A stretch of DNA of 64,000 nt, taken from contig NZ_JACBZR010000001.1 of the NCBI RefSeq assembly GCF_013408335.1, positions 4,981,001 through 5,045,000 on the forward strand. Direction: 5' to 3'. Every line of letters begins with the position of its first letter. Position 1 is the stretch's first letter. Both the position numbers and the translations under genes were made by a program. This document shows, piece by piece, positions 49,689 through 57,400 of this stretch. This DNA comes from Nocardioides panzhihuensis. Lineage in GTDB: Bacteria; Actinomycetota; Actinomycetes; Propionibacteriales; Nocardioidaceae. A model generated the notes under the pieces. That model made no database searches and was not told where the DNA came from. It saw only the letters and a list, made by a program, of their open reading frames with translations.

Positions 49689-50539
49689 AGGGCCCGAGCC
49701 TCCGCATAGTCGAGTGTGTTCAGATACGCCCGGCGCACCTCGGGAGAGGCGTCGAAACGCTCGTCCGCCGGGGTGGTCGGGTTGGTCTCCGGCGTACGCC
49801 AGGCGTGCACGCGCAGCGGCCCGACGACGTACTCCGGACGTGGGTCCCGCGGATGCGGGACGTTGGCGATCAGCACGATCAGGGGGAGCTCCGCCACGAG
49901 CTCGACCGCAGTCCCGGCACCTGATGAGCCGGCCCAGTCGAAGCTCCCGTCCGCCGCGACCCGCACGCCTTGGAAGAACGACACCGAAGGAGGCACGTCA
50001 GCCGGGCCGAGCCCGTGCTTGGCGGCCGCCTTCACGAAGAGATCGCGGCCCGCGGGCGCGGGTCCCTCGGGCAGCGCGGTGCCGTAGCGCAGGGCGTTCC
50101 AGGCGGCAGTGCTCGTCCCGCAGAACGCGTCGTGCCGCCCCGAGGTGTCGGTCAGGATCGTGGCGAGCACCCGGCCGTCACCGGAGAGCAGCGGGTGCCC
50201 GGTGCCGAGGTAGGCCTGCCAGGGGATCTTCTGGGTGTCGGCGACGTTGAGGCGCTCGGCCGGCTCGAGTGCGTTGTAGAGGACCGTGTGGGCACAGGCC
50301 TCGCCGGTCGGATCCTCGAGCCGGAGCCGCGTGCCGCGCGCCAGAACCTTGTGGGTGTAGCCCCCGGGAGCGACCGTCTCGGCCCACGTCAGGCTGTCCG
50401 CGGTCACGTCCTCGGGACAGAACGGGCTCGTTGATGCCGGGAGGTACGGCATCCAGTCGCTGACCTGCCCCCCTTGCGCGCGAGCATCTGCCCGTGCGTT
50501 CAGCACCGTGTCCGTGCTGTGGTCTGCGGCTAGCGCCAC
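49685..50539 (-). CDS. DUF1989 protein (urea-carboxylase-associated), second deiminase subunit
   Basis: A 284-residue DUF1989 protein with GTG start 50539 after GGAGG. The core repeats the family pattern: KVLARGTRLRLEDPTGEACAHTVLYNALEPAERLNVADTQKIPWQAYL, then GTSTAAWNALRYG and LIVLIANVPHPRDPRPEY. It is the first gene of the four-gene operon. It is paralogous to the next gene but clearly distinct, as expected for two subunits of one enzyme. The promoter region carries two 18-bp dyads. Confidence 0.88.
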   Translation of the reverse strand: MALAADHSTDTVLNARADARAQGGQVSDWMPYLPASTSPFCPEDVTADSLTWAETVAPGGYTHKVLARGTRLRLEDPTGEACAHTVLYNALEPAERLNVADTQKIPWQAYLGTGHPLLSGDGRVLATILTDTSGRHDAFCGTSTAAWNALRYGTALPEGPAPAGRDLFVKAAAKHGLGPADVPPSVSFFQGVRVAADGSFDWAGSSGAGTAVELVAELPLIVLIANVPHPRDPRPEYVVGPLRVHAWRTPETNPTTPADERFDASPEVRRAYLNTLDYAEARAL

Positions 50540-50564
50540 CCGTGGCCTCCTCGAAACATGATGA

Positions 50565-50582
50565 ACCTGTCGACTGACAGGT
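50565..50582. promoter_or_regulatory. Candidate TetR operator 1 of the guanidine/urea operon
   Basis: ACCTGTC and GACAGGT are exact complements with a 4-bp spacer. The site ends 26 bp upstream of the first start codon and just downstream of a TTGACG box, so a bound repressor would block the promoter. Confidence 0.55.
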
Positions 50583-50807
50583 AAGCATGTACGTCAAGGG
50601 CGTCGGGGGCAAACCATGACTGTTGGGAACCTGACTCCGAAATGTGGGGTCGGAGTCGGCGAAATTCTTCCCTGTCGGTCGATCGATTCTTATCGTTTTC
50701 TACAGGGGCTGGCTAGGGGGCATGGACCATTTCGTGCCGAATTCACGCTTGTGGTGCCGCCTGGCGGAGCGATCTCGCCGAGTCGGAGTCCGCGACACCC
50801 GGCTAGA

Positions 50808-50825
50808 AACTGTCACTGGACAGGT
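50808..50825. promoter_or_regulatory. Candidate TetR operator 2, same motif
   Basis: AACTGTC and GACAGGT with a 4-bp spacer repeat the operator 1 pattern with one changed arm base. The centres are 243 bp apart. It may serve repression by looping or a second promoter. Confidence 0.5.
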
Positions 50826-51009
50826 AACAGAACTCATGTCTCGCCGGACACCGATCCGAGTGTGATCCGCAACCGTGCCGAGGAGCGGACCGGATCGTCG
50901 GTCGAATCACGGATTCCACCCACATCGGCCCCTCGTGAGTGGCATCCTGACCCGGGCGCGACGGCTCCTCGTCGCGCCGATGCGTCGGTCACGCGCGCTC
51001 AGGCGGCGA

Positions 51010-51792
51010 TCAGCGCTGCGACCGCTTCGATCCCCACGGCACGACATTTCCGGACACAAAAGTCCGCGATGCGGACCCATTACGCGGCTCTGGCACCCCG
51101 ACCATCGCGACGAGCTCGCTCAGGTCACCGATCGTCGGCCCGTTCCACTCGGGATCGAGATCGGGGACGACCTCCTGCCGCTGAGCCGGATCCTCGGGCA
51201 GGAAACGCACGGCCCTCATCCCCAAGGCCTCGGCGCCGTACAGCTCGCCATCCCCGCCGTCCCCGACGTAGACGCACTCGGTGGTCGGCACCTCGAGCGC
51301 GGCCGCGGCCACGATGTAGGCACCGGAGTCCGGCTTCCGTACGCCGGTCTGGCACGAGAACGAGGCCGCGCCGAAGTACTCGCTGAGCGGGCTGTCCGGC
51401 CAGACCTCGGTCGTGGCGCAGCAGGAGTCGGAGACCAGACCGAGGCCGAAGCCACGCGCACGAAGTGCGCTCAGGGCCGGAAGCGCCCAGGTCGCGGCGT
51501 GCAGGGAGAGCGTGAAATCGAGACGGCGCCGGATGGCTGCCTCGACCTGGCTCTCGGTGGGAACCGCCCTCAGGCGCCGAGACAGATAGCGCACCGTGTG
51601 ATGCACACTGGCCATCAGGCCACGGGTCCGCTCATCGAGCGTCTCGGCCGTAGCCGCGGCGAATGCGGCAGGGTCGATCCCGAGGTCCGCTCCCATCCCG
51701 CGAGCCATCGCTGCTCGCTCGGCTCTGGAGCCGCCCGGGATCAGCGTGTCGTGAAGACCGAAGAGGACTGCGCGCACGCCACCCTCGTCCAT
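51010..51792 (-). CDS. HAD-superfamily protein without catalytic aspartates
   Basis: A 260-residue HAD-fold protein. Motif I reads AVLFGLHDTL where active enzymes have FDxDxT: both the nucleophile Asp and the acid/base Asp are replaced (by Gly and His). Motif II (GLVSDSC), motif III (VRKPDSGAY with Lys) and motif IV (CVYVGDGGDGELYGAEALGM) are intact, and a helical cap lies between about 20 and 120. It could be a binding or regulatory HAD rather than a phosphatase. It stands alone between the operon promoter region and a MITE-like element. Confidence 0.85.
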   Translation of the reverse strand: MDEGGVRAVLFGLHDTLIPGGSRAERAAMARGMGADLGIDPAAFAAATAETLDERTRGLMASVHHTVRYLSRRLRAVPTESQVEAAIRRRLDFTLSLHAATWALPALSALRARGFGLGLVSDSCCATTEVWPDSPLSEYFGAASFSCQTGVRKPDSGAYIVAAAALEVPTTECVYVGDGGDGELYGAEALGMRAVRFLPEDPAQRQEVVPDLDPEWNGPTIGDLSELVAMVGVPEPRNGSASRTFVSGNVVPWGSKRSQR

Positions 51793-51801
51793 GGGCTCAC
51801 C

Positions 51802-51993
51802 CTAGTGGCGCGTCCCGGAAGTTCCTAGGCGCTTCGCGCCGCCACGGCACGCACCCTTCGACAAGCTCAGGACATCGCCTCGCGGCGTTGGCGCCGCTCG
51901 AAAGACGCCCGGTATGACTTCACGACGCCGGCCTTGCGATGCACGCACCCTGACAACGCCAAGCATCCAGGAACTTCCAGGACACACCACTAG
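51802..51993. mobile_element. MITE-like element with 28-bp terminal inverted repeats
   Basis: The left end CTAGTGGCGCGTCCCGGAAG (28 bp to 51829) and the right end (51966-51993, complement beginning CTAGTGGTGTGTCCTGGAAG) agree at 23 of 28 positions. Both outer ends are CTAG, which may be the duplicated target. The 136-bp interior has no gene and contains ACGCACCCT twice and a CTTCGACAAGCTCAGG segment. Size and ends suit a small non-autonomous transposon. No transposase is in the window. Confidence 0.65.
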
Positions 51994-52056
51994 CCAAGTT
52001 CGGATCGATGCTGAACGACCTCTTCCGCTGCCCGGCACATCTGTGTGACTGTTCAA

Positions 52057-53289
52057 CTAGGGTCGGCCGAGCGCTTCGATCCGTCGGTTCAGGTAGCGCT
52101 GCTCGGGGACGCTCCGGGTCAGCCTCGCCGCCAGCACGTAGTGCTCCCTGGCCACCGCGAGGTCGCCGGACTGCTCGAGCAGGTGCGCGAGCACGGCATG
52201 GGCCCGATGGTGTCGCTGCATCGCCGGGTGCTCCAGCAGGTCGCGGACGATCTCGATCCCGTGCTCGGGCCCGAGGCTCATCGCCACGGCGACAGCCCGG
52301 TTGAGCGTGACCGCAGGCGAAGGTGCCACCTGGGCGAGCATCCCGTAGAGCAGGTTGATCTGGAGCCAGTCGGTGGCCTCGTAGGACTCCGCCTCGGCAT
52401 GGACCGCCGCGATCGCCGCCTGCAGTTGGAAGCGTCCCACCGGCCCCTGCGGGAGTACGTCCTCGAGCAGCGCCGCACCTTCGCGGATGAGCTCGCGGTC
52501 CCACTGCGAGCGGTCCTGGTCCTTGAGCGGGACCAGGTCGCCGAGATGGTCGACGCGGCCGCACGAGCGCGCCTGGGTCAGCAGCATGAGCGCGAGCAGG
52601 CCGGTGGCCTCGTCGTGCTCGGGGAGCACGCCGCGCACGATCCGGGTCAACCGGATCGCTTCGTCGGTGAGCTCGATCCCCTGCAGGTCCGGTCCGCTGG
52701 TGCGGGTGTGGCCCTCGTTGAAGATCAGGTGACAGACGTCGAGCACGCAGGCGATCCGCTCGGGCAGCTCGTCGGGGGCAGGTGAGCAGAAGTCCTCGTT
52801 CTTCAGCGTCGCCCGCGCCCGGCTGAGGCGTTGCCCCATCGTCGCCTCGGGAACCAGGTACGCAGCCGCGATCTCGGTCGTCGTCAGGCCGCCCACGCAC
52901 CGCAGCGTGATCGCCACCTGGGACGGGCGGCGCAGCGCAGGATGGGCACACATCATCATCAGCCGCAGCGAGTCGTCGTAGGCCGAACCGATCTCCACGG
53001 CCGCGGGCTCCGTCTCGTCGAGCCGCCGGGCCATCCCGTCGGCGATCTCACGTCGTCTCCGGGCGGTGTCGGCCCGCATCTGGTCGATGAGCCGCCGGTG
53101 GGCCACCCGGATCAGCCAGGCGCGCGGATCGGCCGGCAGGCCATCGCCGGGCCACCGCCGGCTGGCCGCGATCAGCGCCTCCTGCGCGGCGTCCTCGCAG
53201 TCGGGAAGGTCGGCGTGGACCCGGAGCAGGGCGCCGAGGACGTGGGCGGACTCCTGCCGCCACACGTCCTCGACTCCCGTCACCGTCAT
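52057..53289 (-). CDS. ECF RNA polymerase sigma factor with C-terminal TPR-like extension (ECF42 type)
   Basis: A 410-residue sigma-70-family protein. Region 2 lies at about 10-80 (RVHADLPDCEDAAQEALIAASRRWP, PRAWLIRVAHRRLIDQMRAD) and region 4 at about 120-175 (LRCVGGLTTTEIAAAYLVPEATMGQRLSRARATL). The long C-terminal part (VCHLIFNEGHTR, QLQAAIAAVHAEA, LNRAVAVAMSLGPEHGIEIV) is the helical repeat typical of ECF42. No anti-sigma gene is present. The YCII protein gene ends one base before the ATG, the standard partner arrangement. ATG 53289 is chosen by this spacing. Confidence 0.9.
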   Translation of the reverse strand: MTVTGVEDVWRQESAHVLGALLRVHADLPDCEDAAQEALIAASRRWPGDGLPADPRAWLIRVAHRRLIDQMRADTARRRREIADGMARRLDETEPAAVEIGSAYDDSLRLMMMCAHPALRRPSQVAITLRCVGGLTTTEIAAAYLVPEATMGQRLSRARATLKNEDFCSPAPDELPERIACVLDVCHLIFNEGHTRTSGPDLQGIELTDEAIRLTRIVRGVLPEHDEATGLLALMLLTQARSCGRVDHLGDLVPLKDQDRSQWDRELIREGAALLEDVLPQGPVGRFQLQAAIAAVHAEAESYEATDWLQINLLYGMLAQVAPSPAVTLNRAVAVAMSLGPEHGIEIVRDLLEHPAMQRHHRAHAVLAHLLEQSGDLAVAREHYVLAARLTRSVPEQRYLNRRIEALGRP

Positions 53290-53290
53290 G

Positions 53291-53668
53291 TCAGTAGGTT
53301 GCCACCGGCCGCAGCTCGACCGTCTCACCGGGCCCGCTGAAGCTGCGTACGACTTCCTCGGCCCGCTCCTGGGACTCGACATCGATCAGGAAGAAGCCGG
53401 CCAGGTGCTCCTTCGCCTCCGAGTAGGGGCCGTCGGTGACGATCGGCTCGCCGGCGTCCCAGCGGTAGAGCCTGGCCGAGGCCGGGTCCGCGAGCGCTTG
53501 CCCGCCGAGGAGCTCTCCGTTGGCCGAGAGCTCCTCCAGGACCGTCTCGAAGGCACCGTTGAGCTTCTCCCTCGTCTCCTGCGGCAGCGACTGGAACTCG
53601 GGGATGAAGTCACCCGTCGGGTGCCCCCACGGCTGCGGGTTGGAGTGGATGAGGATGACGTACTTCAT
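53291..53668 (-). CDS. YCII-related (DGPF) domain protein
   Basis: A 125-residue protein starting MKYVILIHSNPQP. DGPYSEAKEHLAGFFLIDVES is the DGP-F/Y motif of YCII-related proteins, a ferredoxin-like fold. These are regularly encoded just before ECF42 sigma factors and are sometimes called DGPF proteins. The biochemical role is unknown; a ligand-binding partner of the sigma factor's C-terminal domain is one idea. Confidence 0.9.
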   Translation of the reverse strand: MKYVILIHSNPQPWGHPTGDFIPEFQSLPQETREKLNGAFETVLEELSANGELLGGQALADPASARLYRWDAGEPIVTDGPYSEAKEHLAGFFLIDVESQERAEEVVRSFSGPGETVELRPVATY

Positions 53669-53832
53669 GGCTGTTCCCTTTCTTGCGCGCCGTCCGTAGG
53701 CGTGCTCACGGGGTTACGTCGTAGCCGGTCGGCGTAGTTCTACATCGTCCCAGAAACTTCCGTGCCACGGAGCGGGTCTCCTCGGTGGAACGCTCTGCGG
53801 CGGCCGTCGCCGATGTGGAATGGTGACCGGTT

Positions 53833-54654
53833 GTGAATCCGGGAGCGTTCGAAGCCATCGACGAACGTCTGGTCTCCACCCTCGACGACCTGCTCGACCA
53901 GCAGTCGCTGGCGCCCGGGATCGTCGTCGACGCACTCTTCAACCGGTTGGTGACCGCCGTGCTGAGCGTGCCCGAGTCGGCCGCCGACTCCGTGCTGGCC
54001 GCCTTGCCGCCCTCACGCTCGCCGGCCGTCTTCCGTTCGGTTGCGTCCGCGGGCGAGCATGCCCTCGAGCGGGTCTGGGCCGACCGGATCATCCGCTCCC
54101 CCGACCCCGTGCGGGCGTTCGCCCGCTTCCCCTACCGCGAGAACTACCGGCTCCTCGTGGAGATGGAGCTGGCAGCCGTACGCCGCGAAGGCACCGTTCC
54201 TCGGCAGGTGCTGCTCCTCGGCTCGGGGCCACTGCCCCTGACCGCGTTCTGCCTGGCCGACCTGGGGATCGCGGTGCACTGTGTCGACCACGATGCCGAG
54301 GCGATCCGGCTGTCCTCCGTCTTGGCAGGTCGCCTGGGCACCGTCGGCGTGACGTTCGAGCACGCTGACGCCGCGGCCGCCACGCCACCGCGACCCGTCG
54401 ACGTCGTGCTCCTCGCCGGCCTGGTCGGAGCCGACGATGCCGCCAAGGCCGAAGTGCTCGACCAGGCGGTCATCCACCTCGATCCGCGAGGCCTCGTCCT
54501 GGCGCGGAGCGCTCGGGGACTGCGTACGCTGCTCTATCCGCCGGTCGGTCCGCCGGCTCTTTCCGGCCTGACCGTGGTCGCCGAGGCCAACCCCGAGGTC
54601 GACGCCCCCGGCACCGACGTGATCAACAGCGCGATCCTCGCCCGCTCGGTCTAG
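53833..54654 (+). CDS. Nicotianamine synthase-like protein
   Basis: A 273-residue protein with GTG start. FARFPYRENYRLLVEMELAAV, then VLLLGSGPLPLTAFCLADLG (SAM-binding GSGPLP), VDHDAEAIRLSSVLAG, VVLLAGLVGADDAAKAEVLDQAV and GLVLARSARGLRTLLYPPV follow the nicotianamine-synthase/CntL order. The end TDVINSAILARS also fits. The family moves aminobutyrate groups from S-adenosylmethionine to make nicotianamine or staphylopine-type metallophore precursors. No opine dehydrogenase or opine transporter is adjacent, so the product is not defined. The start lacks a strong ribosome site. Confidence 0.8.
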   Translation: MNPGAFEAIDERLVSTLDDLLDQQSLAPGIVVDALFNRLVTAVLSVPESAADSVLAALPPSRSPAVFRSVASAGEHALERVWADRIIRSPDPVRAFARFPYRENYRLLVEMELAAVRREGTVPRQVLLLGSGPLPLTAFCLADLGIAVHCVDHDAEAIRLSSVLAGRLGTVGVTFEHADAAAATPPRPVDVVLLAGLVGADDAAKAEVLDQAVIHLDPRGLVLARSARGLRTLLYPPVGPPALSGLTVVAEANPEVDAPGTDVINSAILARSV

Positions 54655-55535
54655 AGGGCAGGGTCCAGGACCTCGGCCTTGAGCTGTGCGGCCCGCTCGA
54701 TCCGCTCGGCACCGGTCTCACCCAGATTCCAGGTCGGCAGGATGAACTCGTCGAACCCTGCCTCGACATAGCGTCCGATCAGGTCCTGCAGCTCACCGGC
54801 CGAGCCCGTCTGCGTCCTGGCGAACCCCGGGTTCGCGCCGTCGAGATCGAGCATGAGGTTGGTGGTCGTCTTGATCGTGCCGGGGTCACGTCCCACCTGC
54901 TCGCACGCCTCCAGGAGCTTGGCCCGCACCGCGCCGGCGCTCTCGGGCGTGCCCCAGGTGTTCCACTCGTCGGCGTGCCGGGCGACGACACGCAGCATCC
55001 GCGGGCCCTTGGCACCGACCAGGATCGGCAGCGGCGAGGCCACCGGCTTCGGCTCGCACGGAGCGTCGGCGACCTGGAAGTAGGTCCCCTCGAAGGTCGT
55101 ACGCGGCTTGTCGAGCAGCGACCGGGTCACCTCGATCGCCTCTTCGAACCGGTCGACCAGCACCTTCGCGCCCGGGAGGTCGATGCCGTACGCCTTGTGC
55201 TCGTTGATCTGCCAGCCGGCACCCATGCCGAGCACGAAGCGCCCACCGGCGATGTGGTCGATCGTCGCGGACCGGTTGGCGAGCAGGGCCGGGTGGTGGA
55301 TCGTCGTCGGGGAGACGAGCGGGCCGATGCGTACGTTCTGGGTCGTCGCGGCCAGCGCCGGCAGGATCCCCCAGACCTCGTGCATGGGCCCGTCGTCGAT
55401 GTCCGCGGAGCCGGTGTTGGGCATGTAGTGGTCCGCGACCCAGACTCCGTACCAACCGGCCTGGTCAGCGGCCTCCGCCTCGGCAAGGATGTCGGCGGTG
55501 GGATAGACGAGATTTGGCCACAGCGAGATCTTCAC
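54651..55535 (-). CDS. LLM-class F420-dependent oxidoreductase
   Basis: A 294-residue luciferase-like monooxygenase fold protein starting MKISLWPNLVYPT. AEAADQAGWYGVWVADHYMPN, GPLVSPTTIHHPALLANRSATIDHIAGGRFVLGMGAGWQINEHKAYG and LPILVGAKGPRMLRVVARHADEWN are the usual landmarks. F420 use is inferred from actinobacterial relatives. The reaction is unknown. It is convergent with the nicotianamine-synthase-like gene, overlapping its stop by 4 bp. Confidence 0.9.
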   Translation of the reverse strand: MKISLWPNLVYPTADILAEAEAADQAGWYGVWVADHYMPNTGSADIDDGPMHEVWGILPALAATTQNVRIGPLVSPTTIHHPALLANRSATIDHIAGGRFVLGMGAGWQINEHKAYGIDLPGAKVLVDRFEEAIEVTRSLLDKPRTTFEGTYFQVADAPCEPKPVASPLPILVGAKGPRMLRVVARHADEWNTWGTPESAGAVRAKLLEACEQVGRDPGTIKTTTNLMLDLDGANPGFARTQTGSAGELQDLIGRYVEAGFDEFILPTWNLGETGAERIERAAQLKAEVLDPAL

Positions 55536-55660
55536 GCTTCCAACCTACCGAGATGTCCCGAAATATTTTCTTGGCTGAGCTGTCGATCTCGCGTAGACCT
55601 CGTTCGACCTAGGGGTGAACGGGCCGGCAAGACGGCCCGACAGACACAGGAGAAACCGAG

Positions 55661-56089
55661 ATGCCGAAGTACATGCTGATCTGGCGCACCATCGACGAGG
55701 ACAAGCAGAACGCCGCGATGGCCGAGATCCCCTTCGAGGAGATGCTCGAGAAGATGGGGCGCCTCAACGACGAGCTCATCAAGTCGGGCGTGCTGCTCGC
55801 CATGGAGGGCCTGGACCCCGAGGAGCACACCGTCGTCACCTACGCCGAAGCCGAGGAGGCGCCGGTGGTCACCGACGGTCCCTACGGCGAGACGAAGGAG
55901 CTCTTCGGGGGCTTCTATCTGATCTCGGTCGCCTCGAAGGAGGAGGCCGTCGAGTGGGCCAAGCGGCTCAGCTACTTCCCCGGTGCCGCCGTCGAGATCC
56001 GTCGGGTGCCGACGATCGACGAGTTCCCGCAGGACAACCCGTGGATCCAGAAGGAGCTCGACTGGCGGACCAAGACCGGGCAGCTCTGA
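55661..56089 (+). CDS. YCII-related (DGPF) domain protein, second copy
   Basis: A 142-residue protein starting MPKYMLIWRTIDED after AGGAGAAACC. VVTDGPYGETKELFGGFYLISVASKEEAVEWA is the DGPF motif with the following strand and helix. It precedes an ECF42 sigma gene by 48 bp and is the second such pair in 4 kb. It shares the fold but little sequence with the first copy, so the two pairs are not a recent duplication. Confidence 0.9.
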   Translation: MPKYMLIWRTIDEDKQNAAMAEIPFEEMLEKMGRLNDELIKSGVLLAMEGLDPEEHTVVTYAEAEEAPVVTDGPYGETKELFGGFYLISVASKEEAVEWAKRLSYFPGAAVEIRRVPTIDEFPQDNPWIQKELDWRTKTGQL

Positions 56090-56137
56090 CGGACCCGGTC
56101 GCCGAGCCTGTCGAGACCACCCGACGAGGAGACATCC

Positions 56138-57379
56138 ATGAGTGACGCGACGCGCGCCGTCGAGGCGATCTGGCGAATCGAGTCGGCCCGCATCGTCGGC
56201 GCCCTCGCGCGCTACACCGGTGACTTCGGCCTCGCCGAGGACGCGGCCCAGGAGGCCCTCGCGGAGGCGCTGGTCTCCTGGCCGCGCGACGGCCAGCCCG
56301 CCAACCCGGTCGGCTGGCTGATGACCACGGCCAAACGGCGGGCGATCGACACGATCCGCCGTGCCGGGGTCCAGCGCGAGAAGTACGAGGCGATCGCCCA
56401 CGACCAGGACGAGGCGTACGCCGACGACCTGGACATCGAGCGGATCGACGACGACGTCCTCGCGCTGATGTTCATCTCCTGCCACCCGGTGCTGTCGAAG
56501 GAGGCCCGGGTGGCGCTCACGCTCAGGGTCGTCGGCGGCCTGAGCAGCGAGGAGATCGCCCGCGCGTTCCTGGTTCCGGTGCCGACGATCCAGGCCCGCA
56601 TCACCCGCGCGAAGAAGACGATCGCGGCCGCGAAGGTGCCGTTCGAGGCGCCTTCGCCCGAGGAGCGCAGACAGCGGCTCCCCGGCGTCCTCAACGTCCT
56701 CTACCTGATCTTCACCGAGGGCTCCACCGCGACCTCCGGCGAAGACCTGATCCGCACCGATCTCGCCAGGGAGGCACGGAGGCTGACCCGTGTGCTGATC
56801 GGCGCGCTGCCCGATGAGCCGGAGGCGTACGGCCTGCTCGCGCTCATGGAGCTGACCGCCTCCCGCTTCCCGGCGCGCACCGACAGGAACGGTGATGCCA
56901 TCCTCCTCGAGAACCAGGACCGGACCCGATGGGATCGGGGTGCGATCCGTCGTGGGCTGGCGGCGCTGGAGCAGGCGACCCCGCGCGGCCTGGGGCCCTA
57001 CGGCCTGCAGGCCGCCATCGCCGGCACCCACGCGGTCGCCGAGTCGGTCGCCACGACAGACTGGGAGCGGATCATCGTGCTCTACGAGGCCTTGGGTCGG
57101 ATCGCGCCGAACCCGATCGTCGATCTCAACCGGGCCGTCGCGGTGGCGATGGCCCACGGGCCGATGCCTGCACTGGAGCTGGTCGATCGGATCGCCGACC
57201 CGATCACCGGGGCGGGGCGGCTCGACCACACCCACCTCCTGCCGACCGTACGCGGCGAGCTGCTGCGCCGGCTGGGCCGAACCGTCGAGGCGCGCGAGGA
57301 GCTCGAGCGGGCGGCGGAGATGTGCACCAACGAGCGCGAGCGCGCCGTACTTCAGCAAAAAGTCGCTGATCTCCCCTAA
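56138..57379 (+). CDS. ECF RNA polymerase sigma factor, ECF42 type, second copy
   Basis: A 413-residue protein. Region 2: RYTGDFGLAEDAAQEALAEALVSWP and NPVGWLMTTAKRRAIDTIRRAG. Region 4: LRVVGGLSSEEIARAFLVPVPTIQARITRAKKTI. The helical extension has VLYLIFTEGSTATSG, YGLQAAIAGTHAVAESV and DLNRAVAVAMAHGPMPALELVD. It follows the YCII gene in the same direction, and the Nramp-like gene begins 21 bp after its stop, so the three may share a transcript. No anti-sigma factor is seen. Confidence 0.9.
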   Translation: MSDATRAVEAIWRIESARIVGALARYTGDFGLAEDAAQEALAEALVSWPRDGQPANPVGWLMTTAKRRAIDTIRRAGVQREKYEAIAHDQDEAYADDLDIERIDDDVLALMFISCHPVLSKEARVALTLRVVGGLSSEEIARAFLVPVPTIQARITRAKKTIAAAKVPFEAPSPEERRQRLPGVLNVLYLIFTEGSTATSGEDLIRTDLAREARRLTRVLIGALPDEPEAYGLLALMELTASRFPARTDRNGDAILLENQDRTRWDRGAIRRGLAALEQATPRGLGPYGLQAAIAGTHAVAESVATTDWERIIVLYEALGRIAPNPIVDLNRAVAVAMAHGPMPALELVDRIADPITGAGRLDHTHLLPTVRGELLRRLGRTVEAREELERAAEMCTNERERAVLQQKVADLP

Positions 57380-57400
57380 AACGGGGTATACCTGTCGCTC

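Larger units (their letters stand above)
50540..51009. other. 470-bp regulatory region upstream of the guanidine/urea operon
   Basis: No gene is supported. Two similar dyads (50565-50582 and 50808-50825) are entered separately. A TTGACG box (50597-50592, minus strand) could be the -35 element of the operon; no good -10 is visible. No known guanidine riboswitch pattern was found on the transcribed strand. Confidence 0.5.

Noticed and set aside
50540..51009. Guanidine-I (ykkC) riboswitch before the guanidine/urea operon
   Set aside because: A CTAGGG occurs at about 50720 but on the plus strand, away from the operon, and the other conserved blocks are missing.
50616..51386. Plus-strand frame of 256 codons across the operon control region and into the HAD gene
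   Set aside because: Composition is Arg/Pro/Ser-rich without structure, and its 3' half is antisense to the HAD gene.
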